Part shown: positions 1 through 7,656 of the stretch, one piece after another
Numbering within the stretch: position 1 is the stretch's first letter
Layout: each line of letters starts with the position of its first letter
Position numbers and translations under genes: made by a program
The notes under the pieces: generated by a model
Databases searched by the model: none
The model's input: only the letters and a program-made list of their open reading frames with translations
Told to the model about the DNA's origin: nothing
Origin: Snuella lapsa
GTDB taxonomy: Bacteria; Bacteroidota; Bacteroidia; Flavobacteriales; Flavobacteriaceae
NCBI RefSeq assembly: GCF_039539345.1
Contig: NZ_BAABCY010000086.1
Location: 62,001 to 126,000, forward strand
Length of the DNA stretch: 64,000 nucleotides
Direction: 5' to 3'

Positions 1-376
1 TGTTGTCGATTAAACGTTCTTTAACAAGTTGCATCATACGCTTGTTAAGGGCAGAAGAATTTTGAATGTAAACCAAATACTCTTCAACTGTAAATTGTCC
101 GATAACGATCCCTTTTAAGGAATTTCTGAATTTCATATCACGTTGAATGGCATTTTCAATGTAATCAATGCGTTTATCCAGTTTTAGTCCATAGAAAACA
201 GATTTGTGCTTATTGGCATAATTTTTAAACACTTCTATCAAAAGGTCATTTTGAAGCTTGATAACAGGTCTTAAAACTTGATTTTGGAACCGTTCGTCAG
301 AACTCATATTGTCGTTAATTGTGGCTTCAGGGACTTCCGGACGAATACTTTTTAGGTTAAGATGTCTTGTATTCAT
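1..376 (-). CDS. Small conserved flavobacterial protein, C-terminus beyond window
   Basis: A reading frame on the minus strand starts with ATG at 376 (MNTRHLNLKSIRPEVPEA) and stays open to the left edge, so about 125 residues are visible and the end is missing. The protein is soluble and helix-rich, with no signal peptide or membrane segment; the stretch FRNSLKGIVIGQFTVEEYL is recognisable from related flavobacterial proteins. From memory these relatives are often labelled glyoxalase in public annotation, but I see no metal-binding VOC-fold motif to support that name. It is divergent from the DUF72 gene at 510. Function is unknown. Confidence 0.7.
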   Translation of the reverse strand, partial: MNTRHLNLKSIRPEVPEATINDNMSSDERFQNQVLRPVIKLQNDLLIEVFKNYANKHKSVFYGLKLDKRIDYIENAIQRDMKFRNSLKGIVIGQFTVEEYLVYIQNSSALNKRMMQLVKERLIDN

Positions 377-509
377 GATTAAGAGTTTTACTAAAATTAG
401 AGATTATTGGTACGCATTGTAGGGAATCCCTCTTTTAATTATCAACGACCTTATTAACAATAACAATTTTCCTATCTTTAAATCCTCAAAAAAAAGAGCC
501 TGTAACGAC

Positions 510-1397
510 ATGAAGTTTGGAAGTGTAGATAACCCCGAAATTATTGATTTTACCTTACCCCAAGATCATCCAAAAACGAAAACTGTTTTAAACAAGCATA
601 AAGACGACAACATACCTGATGTATACATAGGTTGTGCCAAATGGAATCGGGCAGATCTCAAAGGATTCTATCCAAGGGGAACCAAAGATGAATTGGTGTA
701 CTATGCCTCACAATTCAATGCCATAGAACTAAACGCTACCTTTTACAGAATATTTCCGCCCGAACAATTTACAACTTGGTACAAGAAAACCCCAGAAGGA
801 TTTAAGTTTTTCCCTAAACTCAATCAGGAAATTAGTCATTGGAAGCGTTTGAACGGTATCAAGGAAGTGGTGGAGCATTATTTATATAGTGCGATCAATT
901 TAAAGGAAAAACTAGGAACTATATTCTTGCAATTACATAATAATTTTTCACCTAAAGATTTTAATAGGGTCGTTCAATTTGTAGAGGCCTGGCCTAAAGA
1001 ATTACCGTTAGCTATTGAGTTTAGGCATACCGATTGGTATAACGATTCATTGGTAGCCAAAGATTTATACCAACTGTTGGAACAAAACAATATTTCTAAT
1101 GTTATAGTAGACACAGCCGGAAGACGTGATTTATTGCACATGCGTCTAACAAATGCAACAGCTTTTGTTCGTTATGTTGGGGCCAATCACCCAAGTGATT
1201 ACATCCGTTTAGACGATTGGGTAACACGCTTAAAAACATGGAAGGAGGAAGGGATCAAAGAAGTCGATTTTTTTATACACCAAAATATAGAAAAAGAATC
1301 TCCATTATTATCCACCTATTTCATTAAAAAGATTAATGAACAATTAGGGTACACCTTAAAGATTCCTAATGAGCAGGCGCAACAGACATTACTTTAA
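510..1397 (+). CDS. DUF72 (YecE-like) family protein
   Basis: The 295-residue protein has the DUF72/YecE hallmarks: an early IGCAKWNRADLKGFYP segment, the FNAIELNATFYR motif and a late AIEFRHTDWY segment, all expected of the TIM-barrel fold of this family. Length is normal (240-300 residues). The biochemical role of DUF72 proteins is not established. The first 35 residues are a family-atypical extension, but the ATG at 510 is the only one upstream of the conserved core. A thioesterase gene follows after 21 bases, so the two are probably co-transcribed. A possible -7 box, TATCTTTA, lies near 472. Confidence 0.9.
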   Translation: MKFGSVDNPEIIDFTLPQDHPKTKTVLNKHKDDNIPDVYIGCAKWNRADLKGFYPRGTKDELVYYASQFNAIELNATFYRIFPPEQFTTWYKKTPEGFKFFPKLNQEISHWKRLNGIKEVVEHYLYSAINLKEKLGTIFLQLHNNFSPKDFNRVVQFVEAWPKELPLAIEFRHTDWYNDSLVAKDLYQLLEQNNISNVIVDTAGRRDLLHMRLTNATAFVRYVGANHPSDYIRLDDWVTRLKTWKEEGIKEVDFFIHQNIEKESPLLSTYFIKKINEQLGYTLKIPNEQAQQTLL

Positions 1398-1418
1398 ATA
1401 AAATTAAAAATACACTAC

Positions 1419-1805
1419 ATGAGATTTCACACAAGGAAATGGGTTAAACCAGAAGATTTAAATCCAAACGGAACATTATTTGGCGGTCGTCTTTTAGAAT
1501 GGATTGACGAAGAAGCAGCATTGTATACCATCATTCAATTGGAAAATCAGAAGGTCGTTACCAAATACATGAGCGAAATAGATTTTAGAGCTTCAGCAAG
1601 AGAAGGTGACATCATAGAAATTGGTATAGATGTTGTAAAATTTGGAACGGCATCGCTTACATTAAGCTGTGAGGTTAGAAATAAAATGACCAGAGAAACT
1701 ATAATAACCATTTCAAATATTGTAATGGTTAACTTAGACAGCGACGGAAAGCCTAAACCACATGGGAAAACTCGCATAGAATATGTGGCTGACAGATTGG
1801 AATAA
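1419..1805 (+). CDS. Acyl-CoA thioesterase, hotdog fold (YciA/BFIT type)
   Basis: This 128-residue single hotdog-domain protein would hydrolyse acyl-CoA to free acid and CoA. The pattern NPNGTLFGGRLLEWIDEEAA near residues 15-34 is the family signature: N, GG and the D/E pair sit at the start of the central hotdog helix and include the catalytic acid. It is followed by the strand segment MSEIDFRASAREGDIIEI. Length matches YciA-type enzymes (130-160). It follows the DUF72 gene by 21 bases and a weak hairpin follows the stop. Substrate chain length cannot be read from sequence. Confidence 0.9.
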   Translation: MRFHTRKWVKPEDLNPNGTLFGGRLLEWIDEEAALYTIIQLENQKVVTKYMSEIDFRASAREGDIIEIGIDVVKFGTASLTLSCEVRNKMTRETIITISNIVMVNLDSDGKPKPHGKTRIEYVADRLE

Positions 1806-1817
1806 AGGCATAAACAG

Positions 1818-1843
1818 TCACTTTGAAAATTTTAAGTGATTTT
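1818..1843 (+). terminator. Weak hairpin after thioesterase gene
   Basis: Arms TCACTT (1818-1823) and AAGTGA (1834-1839) enclose a 10-base loop and are followed by TTTTAA. The stem is only 6 bp and the T-tract short, so termination is likely but inefficient. Confidence 0.45.
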
Positions 1844-1931
1844 AATGTTCTGTTGCATTTAATTCAATTTATATACCATCTATTGGTAATTTTATAAAAA
1901 TTTAATACCAAAGCATCTTAAACATTTAAAT

Positions 1932-1969
1932 AGCAACAATAAAATACAGTTTTTTATAAATTTGTTGCT
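1932..1969 (+). promoter_or_regulatory. leu operon promoter with flanking inverted repeat
   Basis: A -7 box TAAATTTG (1957-1964) matches the flavobacterial TAnnTTTG consensus and would start RNA near 1970, about 66 bases before leuC. An inverted repeat AGCAACAA (1932-1939) / TTGTTGCT (1962-1969), with a 22-base spacer, brackets and overlaps the box. It could be an operator; this is inference from position and symmetry. Confidence 0.5.
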
Positions 1970-2035
1970 CTTATAGCTTATGCAGCTTAATTTCAGTAGT
2001 TGTGTATAAGTTTTAATACAAAATTAAAGATATTT

Positions 2036-3430
2036 ATGAGCAAAACATTGTTTGACAAAGTATGGGATTCCCATGTTGTAAGAAAGATTGAAGGTGGACC
2101 GGATGTGTTTTTTATAGACCGTCATTTCATTCATGAAGTAACGAGCCCTGTAGCCTTTTTAGGCTTAAAAAACAGAGGGTTAAAAGTGTTGTATCCAGAG
2201 CGTACCTTTGCGACAGCCGATCACAATACACCTACTATAAACCAGCATTTACCTGTTGAAGATCCCTTATCTGCAAATCAATTAAAAGCCTTAGAAGATA
2301 ACTCTAAAGAGCACGGTATAAGTCATTGGGGGTTAGGGCATAAAAAAAATGGTATTGTACATGTTGTAGGACCAGAGAATGGTATTACATTCCCAGGTGC
2401 GACGATTGTTTGTGGAGACTCGCACACTTCTACACACGGAGCGTTTGGAGCCATAGCGTTTGGTATTGGAACTTCAGAAGTGGAAATGGTGTTGTCTACA
2501 CAATGTATTATGCAGCCTAAGCCCAAAAAGATGCGTATTAATATTAATGGGCAATTAGGTAAAGGTGTAACCCCAAAAGATGTTGCCTTATATATCATAT
2601 CTCAGTTAACAACATCGGGAGCAACAGGCTATTTTGTAGAGTATGCTGGCGATGTGTTTGAAAACATGACCATGGAAGGGCGTATGACCGTATGTAACTT
2701 GTCGATTGAGATGGGAGCACGTGGTGGTATGATCGCACCAGACGAAACAACTTTTGCATATTTAAAAGACAAGCCATTATCTCCTAAAGGAGAAGCTTGG
2801 GACGGGGCAGTAGCTCACTGGAAAACTCTGAAAACAGATGCAGGTGCTACGTTTGATAAAGAATTAACATTCAGTGCTAGTGATATTGAACCCATGATAA
2901 CCTACGGAACTAATCCTGGAATGGGGATAGGTATATCTAAACATATCCCTAATGCTGAAGCCGTAGAGGGAGGCGTAGCTACCTATAAAAAATCTTTGGA
3001 TTATATGGGATACAATGAAAATGATTCGATGATCGGTAAAAAGGTTGACTATGTGTTTTTAGGAAGCTGTACTAATGGCCGTATTGAAGATTTTCGTGCT
3101 TTTGCATCCATAGTGAAAGGAAAGAAAAAAGCAGATCATGTAACAGCTTGGCTGGTTCCAGGGTCGCATGAAGTAGAAGATAAGATTAAAGATGAGGGTA
3201 TTTTGGATATTCTTACCGAGGCTGGCTTCTCTCTAAGACAACCAGGGTGTTCTGCCTGTCTGGCAATGAATGACGATAAAGTGCCAGCAGGAAAGTATGC
3301 TGTAAGTACTTCTAACAGAAACTTTGAAGGACGTCAAGGGCCAGGATCCAGAACCTTATTAGCAAGTCCGTTAGTAGCCGCTGCTGCAGCTGTTACCGGA
3401 GTTGTAACAGATCCAAGAACACTTTTGTAA
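2036..3430 (+). CDS. leuC: 3-isopropylmalate dehydratase large subunit
   Basis: LeuC forms with LeuD the [4Fe-4S] isomerase that converts 2-isopropylmalate to 3-isopropylmalate in leucine synthesis. The ATG at 2036 gives MSKTLFDKVW and 464 residues, the usual LeuC length; an upstream TTG at 2000 would add 12 residues with no family match. Aconitase-family features are clear: VCGDSHTSTHGAFGAIAFGI in the N-terminal half, the cluster cysteine in FLGSCTNGRIEDFR and the C-x2-C pair in PGCSACLAMN. It is the first gene of leuC-leuD-leuA-like-leuB, all on the plus strand. Confidence 0.97.
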   Translation: MSKTLFDKVWDSHVVRKIEGGPDVFFIDRHFIHEVTSPVAFLGLKNRGLKVLYPERTFATADHNTPTINQHLPVEDPLSANQLKALEDNSKEHGISHWGLGHKKNGIVHVVGPENGITFPGATIVCGDSHTSTHGAFGAIAFGIGTSEVEMVLSTQCIMQPKPKKMRININGQLGKGVTPKDVALYIISQLTTSGATGYFVEYAGDVFENMTMEGRMTVCNLSIEMGARGGMIAPDETTFAYLKDKPLSPKGEAWDGAVAHWKTLKTDAGATFDKELTFSASDIEPMITYGTNPGMGIGISKHIPNAEAVEGGVATYKKSLDYMGYNENDSMIGKKVDYVFLGSCTNGRIEDFRAFASIVKGKKKADHVTAWLVPGSHEVEDKIKDEGILDILTEAGFSLRQPGCSACLAMNDDKVPAGKYAVSTSNRNFEGRQGPGSRTLLASPLVAAAAAVTGVVTDPRTLL

Positions 3431-3449
3431 TTAAAAATTAAAAATGAAT

Positions 3450-3509
3450 AGTTAAAAGTTAAAGAGGGCATTCAAAAGCTCTAAACTTTAAACTTTAAAC
3501 TTTAAACTT
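3450..3509 (+). repeat. Heptamer tandem repeat and hairpin between leuC and leuD
   Basis: The 87-base leuC-leuD spacer holds four tandem copies of a TAAACTT-type heptamer (3482-3509). The left half (AGTTAAAAGTTAAAGAG, from about 3450) is an imperfect reverse complement of the heptamer run, so the transcript can fold into a long A/U-rich hairpin just before the leuD start. Such spacers inside an operon may tune mRNA processing or simply be slippage products. Confidence 0.7.
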
Positions 3510-3517
3510 TCAAAAAA

Positions 3518-4114
3518 ATGGCTTACGATAAATTTAATGTATTAGCAAGTACAGCGGTTCCTTTACCTTTAGAGAATGTAGATACCGATCAAATTATACC
3601 AGCACGTTTCTTAAAAGCCACTAAGCGTGAAGGTTTTGGTGATAATTTATTTCGCGACTGGCGTTATAATGCAGACGATACACCTAAAGAAAACTTTGTA
3701 TTAAATAACCCTACTTATAGCGGTAAAATACTGGTGGCAGGAAAGAACTTTGGTTCTGGATCTTCTAGAGAGCATGCTGCTTGGGCTGTATATGATTACG
3801 GATTCCGTTGTGTAGTGTCGAGTTTTTTTGCAGATATTTTTAGAAATAACTGTTTAAATATTGGTGTATTACCTGTACAGGTAAGTTCTGAGTTTTCAGA
3901 ACAAATATTTAACGCTATCTACGACGATCCCAATACAGAAATAGTTGTAGATCTACCGAATCAAACCATAACTATTGCCGCTACTGGTGCACAAGAATCA
4001 TTCGATATAAATAGTTATAAAAAGGAAAACATGCTAAATGGTTTCGATGATATAGACTATTTACAGAACATGAAAGGTGAAATAGAAACGTTTGCTAACG
4101 GTTTGTTGCTATAA
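3518..4114 (+). CDS. leuD: 3-isopropylmalate dehydratase small subunit
   Basis: LeuD is the swivelling subunit of isopropylmalate isomerase and completes the active site of LeuC. At 198 residues it has normal length. The characteristic NVDTDQIIPARFLK segment lies at about residues 20-33 and the substrate-loop motif NFGSGSSREHAAWA at about 77-90. The next gene starts 2 bases after its stop, indicating translational coupling. Confidence 0.97.
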   Translation: MAYDKFNVLASTAVPLPLENVDTDQIIPARFLKATKREGFGDNLFRDWRYNADDTPKENFVLNNPTYSGKILVAGKNFGSGSSREHAAWAVYDYGFRCVVSSFFADIFRNNCLNIGVLPVQVSSEFSEQIFNAIYDDPNTEIVVDLPNQTITIAATGAQESFDINSYKKENMLNGFDDIDYLQNMKGEIETFANGLLL

Positions 4115-4116
4115 CA

Positions 4117-5640
4117 ATGGCTACACACAGATTAGAAATAATGGATACGACATTACGCGATGGCGAACAAACATCGGGTGTGTCGTTTTCTGCTTCTGAA
4201 AAGTTAACAATTGCCAAACTCTTATTAGAAGAATTAAAGGTAGATCGTATAGAAATTGCATCAGCCAGAGTTTCAGAAGGAGAGTTTCAAGCTGTAAAGG
4301 ATATTACCCAATGGGCTAATGAAAACGATTATATCGACGCTATTGAGGTACTAACTTTTGTTGATAATGGCATTTCATTAGATTGGATGATAGAGGCAGG
4401 AGCCAAGGTTCAAAATCTATTGACCAAGGGGTCATTAAACCATTTAACTTACCAGCTTAAAAAGACGCCAAATCAGCACTTTAATGAGATATCAGAAAAC
4501 ATTGAACTTGCTAACGAACGTGGTATTGCAACTAATATTTATCTCGAAGATTGGAGTAATGGTATGCGTAACTCCAGAGATTATGTCTTTGAGTTTTTAG
4601 AATTCTTGGCAACGCAGCCTGTTAAGCGTATTATGTTACCAGATACTTTGGGTATTTTAACACCAAAGGAATCTTATGATTTTATAAAAGAGATAAGAGA
4701 TAAGTATCCTAAAGCACACTTTGATTTTCATGCGCACAACGATTATGATCTAGGCGTTGCTAATGTAATGGAAGCCGTAAAGGCTGGAGCTAACGGATTG
4801 CACCTAACTGTTAATGGTATGGGGGAAAGGGCCGGTAACGCTCCTATGGCCAGTACCATTGCTGTTATTAATGATTTTATGCCTGATATTGAAATAGGTG
4901 TAAATGAAAAAGTGTTGTATACTGTAAGTAAATTGGTTGAGAATTTCTCTGGTGTAATGATTCCGGCCAATAAGCCTGTTATTGGAGCCAATGTTTTTAC
5001 ACAGACGGCTGGTATTCATGCCGATGGCGATAATAAAAAGAATCTCTATTTCAGTGATTTGTTACCCGAACGTTTTGGAAGAACACGAAAGTATGCTTTG
5101 GGGAAATCGTCTGGAAAAGCCAACATCCAAAAGAATTTACAAGAATTAGGTTTGCAGTTAAATGATGACGATCTACGTAAAGTAACGCAGCGTATTATTG
5201 AGTTAGGAGACAAAAAGCAGGTAGTAACCAAGGAAGATCTACCCTATATTATTTCAGATGTATTAGATCGTTATACACAAGAAGACAAAGTAAAAGTAGA
5301 ATCATATGTACTAACCCATTCTAAAGGTTTGCGACCTTCAACCACAGTAGCAATGATTATTGATGGTAAAACTTTTGAGGAAAACGCTCCCGGAGACGGG
5401 CAGTTTGATGCTTTTATGAATGCTATACGTCGTATTTTCAAGAAGAAAAACTTAGTGCTTCCAGAACTTATCGACTATGCGGTTCGAATCCCACCAGGAA
5501 GTCATTCTGATGCTTTATGTGAAACAATAATAACATGGAAAGACCAGGACAAAGAATTTAAAACCCGTGGCTTGGATTCCGATCAAACTGTTTCGGCAAT
5601 CAAAGCAACCGAAAAAATGCTAAACATATTTATTAATTAA
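4117..5640 (+). CDS. LeuA-family synthase (2-isopropylmalate synthase, possibly citramalate synthase)
   Basis: This 507-residue DRE-TIM metallolyase condenses acetyl-CoA with a 2-oxo acid. The N-terminal barrel has DTTLRDGEQTSGVSF, with the metal-binding Asp and catalytic Arg, and HAHNDYDLGVAN, with the metal-binding HxH. NGMGERAGNAP corresponds to the usual NGxGERxGN. The C-terminal third (from about residue 370) matches the LeuA allosteric dimer domain that senses leucine or isoleucine. Position between leuD and leuB argues for 2-isopropylmalate synthase, but CimA-type citramalate synthases share this architecture, so the 2-oxo acid is uncertain. It starts 2 bases after leuD. Confidence 0.9.
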   Translation: MATHRLEIMDTTLRDGEQTSGVSFSASEKLTIAKLLLEELKVDRIEIASARVSEGEFQAVKDITQWANENDYIDAIEVLTFVDNGISLDWMIEAGAKVQNLLTKGSLNHLTYQLKKTPNQHFNEISENIELANERGIATNIYLEDWSNGMRNSRDYVFEFLEFLATQPVKRIMLPDTLGILTPKESYDFIKEIRDKYPKAHFDFHAHNDYDLGVANVMEAVKAGANGLHLTVNGMGERAGNAPMASTIAVINDFMPDIEIGVNEKVLYTVSKLVENFSGVMIPANKPVIGANVFTQTAGIHADGDNKKNLYFSDLLPERFGRTRKYALGKSSGKANIQKNLQELGLQLNDDDLRKVTQRIIELGDKKQVVTKEDLPYIISDVLDRYTQEDKVKVESYVLTHSKGLRPSTTVAMIIDGKTFEENAPGDGQFDAFMNAIRRIFKKKNLVLPELIDYAVRIPPGSHSDALCETIITWKDQDKEFKTRGLDSDQTVSAIKATEKMLNIFIN

Positions 5641-5669
5641 GAGAACACAAAATTATATAAAACGAGCAA

Positions 5670-6728
5670 ATGAAATTTAACATAGCCCTTTTAGCCGGAG
5701 ACGGTATAGGCCCAGAAGTAATAGAACAAGCCGTAAAAGTTAGTGATGCCGTAGCCAAAAAATTTGGACATGAAATCACTTGGAAACCTGCCTTAACAGG
5801 GGCAGCAGCTATCGATGCTGTTGGCGAACCATATCCAGATGAAACACACGAGGTATGTGCAAATGCAGATGCTGTATTGTTTGGTGCTATCGGACATCCA
5901 AAATTTGATAACGATCCGTCTGCTCCAGTACGTCCTGAGCAAGGCTTACTTAAAATGCGTAAAAAATTAGGCTTATTTGCTAATGTACGCCCAACTTTTA
6001 CCTTCCCATCGCTCATTGACAAATCTCCATTAAAGCAAGAGCGTATTGAAGGTACCGATTTGGTCTTTTTACGAGAATTAACCGGTGGTATTTACTTTGG
6101 TGAAAAAGGAAGAAGGGATGAAGGTGAGACTGCATATGATAACTGTGTATATACTAGGGAAGAAGTACAGCGTTTGGCTAAAAAAGGATTTGAATTAGCC
6201 ATGTCGCGTTCTAAAAAATTATGCTGTGTAGATAAAGCCAATGTATTGGAAACTTCACGTTTGTGGAGAGAAACTGTACAGGCAATGGAAAAGGATTATC
6301 CAGAAGTAGAGGTAAGTTACGAATTTGTTGATGCCGTAGCCATGCGTTTGGTACAGTGGCCCAACAGCTACGATGTATTGATTACAGAAAACTTATTTGG
6401 AGATATTTTAACGGATGAAGCCTCTGTAATATCTGGCTCTATGGGATTAATGCCATCTGCATCTATGGGAGCAGATATTGCTTTATTTGAGCCAATTCAC
6501 GGATCGTATCCTCAAGCTACTGGTTTGAATATTGCAAACCCAATGGCTACTATTTTGTCTGCTGCCATGATGTTCGAGACAGCCTTCAATTTACCAGAAG
6601 AAGGTAAAGCCATTAGAGATGCTGTTAACAAAGCCTTAGCAGAAGGTATTGTAACAGAAGATCTTGCCGATGGCGGAAAAGCTTATGGAACTAAGGAAGT
6701 TGGGGACTGGTTAGCCGCCAATATCTAA
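5670..6728 (+). CDS. leuB: 3-isopropylmalate dehydrogenase
   Basis: LeuB oxidatively decarboxylates 3-isopropylmalate with NAD to 4-methyl-2-oxopentanoate. The 352 residues carry the family's N-terminal LLAGDGIGPEVIEQA, the substrate-binding arginine region LLKMRKKLGLFANVRP, the DKANVLETSRLWRETV helix and the metal-site motif ENLFGDILTDEASVI. GSMGLMPSAS and EPIHGSYPQ follow as expected. It is the last gene of the leucine cluster, 29 bases after the synthase, and is followed by a strong terminator. Confidence 0.97.
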   Translation: MKFNIALLAGDGIGPEVIEQAVKVSDAVAKKFGHEITWKPALTGAAAIDAVGEPYPDETHEVCANADAVLFGAIGHPKFDNDPSAPVRPEQGLLKMRKKLGLFANVRPTFTFPSLIDKSPLKQERIEGTDLVFLRELTGGIYFGEKGRRDEGETAYDNCVYTREEVQRLAKKGFELAMSRSKKLCCVDKANVLETSRLWRETVQAMEKDYPEVEVSYEFVDAVAMRLVQWPNSYDVLITENLFGDILTDEASVISGSMGLMPSASMGADIALFEPIHGSYPQATGLNIANPMATILSAAMMFETAFNLPEEGKAIRDAVNKALAEGIVTEDLADGGKAYGTKEVGDWLAANI

Positions 6729-6751
6729 ACCATATTTACATAAATTTATAA

Positions 6752-6782
6752 AAGAGTGAGTCCAGTAGGGCTCACTTTTTTT
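6752..6782 (+). terminator. Rho-independent terminator after leuB
   Basis: A 9-bp stem, AGTGAGTCC (6755-6763) with GGGCTCACT (6768-6776) and one G-U pair, closes an AGTA tetraloop and runs into seven T residues. It ends the leucine operon. Confidence 0.9.
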
Positions 6783-6825
6783 GACAATTAAACGTTATTT
6801 GGAATTCACATCTGAGATTTATGCG

Positions 6826-7296
6826 CTATTTCCAAACCGTTTTAAAATACTCGCAAACAATAATCATGTCTTCTGTTGGTTTTGTGCCTTTAGCTTTCAT
6901 CACCCTGCTATAGTAATCCCAGTGTACTTTTTTCCAATAATCTAATGATTTATCACCTTCTCCTTCAATATAGGCATATTCTAGAGCGATGTCTTTAAAA
7001 GGCACTTGTTCAACTTTGGTTGTTTGAATAATTGCTTTGGCCTGGCCATTCCAATTTGTTATTATATAAAGGTCTCCAATTTGAGGAAGTGGTTCCTTAT
7101 GTGTTTCAAACCACCACAAAGAAGTTGATGTAGCTTGTTTAATACCTTCAACAGTCAATTGCGCACAGGTATCAGCATCCTGTTGGTTGTCACAAAAGTA
7201 ACAAGCGACTGGCAAAGGTTCATTTTTATATTCAGGATTATTTTGGATAAATCCTTGCCACAGCACTAGTGCTGAACTACGATTAGTTTTTGTCAT
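6826..7296 (-). CDS. ASCH domain protein (YhfF-like)
   Basis: This 156-residue protein belongs to the ASCH superfamily, PUA-like folds proposed to bind RNA. The segment ATSTSLWWFETHKEPLPQIGDLYII resembles E. coli YhfF, and YWKKVHWDYYSRV near the C-terminus is typical. An upstream ATG at 7332 would add 12 residues, but a -7 box TACATTTG on the minus strand occupies 7330-7337, so that codon probably lies at or before the transcription start. MTKTNRSSALVLW at 7296 is the better start. Cellular role is unknown. Confidence 0.8.
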   Translation of the reverse strand: MTKTNRSSALVLWQGFIQNNPEYKNEPLPVACYFCDNQQDADTCAQLTVEGIKQATSTSLWWFETHKEPLPQIGDLYIITNWNGQAKAIIQTTKVEQVPFKDIALEYAYIEGEGDKSLDYWKKVHWDYYSRVMKAKGTKPTEDMIIVCEYFKTVWK

Positions 7297-7329
7297 TGAA
7301 GAAAGTTGATATTTAATGTTTCTAAGAAT

Positions 7330-7337
7330 CAAATGTA
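7330..7337 (-). promoter_or_regulatory. -7 box of the ASCH gene
   Basis: On the minus strand the bases read TACATTTG, an exact TAnnTTTG match. It would start RNA near 7324 and excludes the ATG at 7332 as the translation start. Confidence 0.55.
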
Positions 7338-7656
7338 AGTAATAGCTAGAAATATAATCCTAATAACACGCTCTGGAGTCTCTTATATATTGAGCATATA
7401 TTAAGTTGATATGGCTTTAAGTGCACTTAGATACGGGTGAACCTATTTTGAATTATTATTTACAAAGCCTTAAAACTAAGTGTTAAGGTTACTCAATTTA
7501 CTCGATAATCGAGATTTAAATGTCCCGAAACTTGACCAAAAGGCAGATTACTAAATAATAAACAATAACGAAGACATTTTTCCCTATCATAGATTCGTTT
7601 CAATTGAAAAGAATTGATAGTTAGTATCAATAAATTCTTTATTGGTATTGGTTTAG
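7338..7656. other. Intergenic stretch without a gene
   Basis: No coding frame or RNA gene is visible in these 319 bases. Short symmetric elements are present: the 13-base palindrome CTCGATAATCGAG at 7501-7513, TCAATT/AATTGA around 7600-7617, TGATA/TATCA at 7615-7629 and CAATAAA/TTTATTG near 7628-7644. The last ones lie just beyond the stop of the minus-strand channel gene and may act as a weak 3-prime end signal. Confidence 0.6.

Noticed and set aside
3482..3509. Tandem repeat considered as a CRISPR fragment
   Set aside because: Units are 7 bases with no spacers and no cas genes are in the window.
5480..5497. GGTTCGAATCCCACCA-like string resembling a tRNA T-loop and CCA end
   Set aside because: It lies in frame inside the LeuA-family gene (reading VRIPPG), and no acceptor, D- or anticodon stem can be formed upstream.
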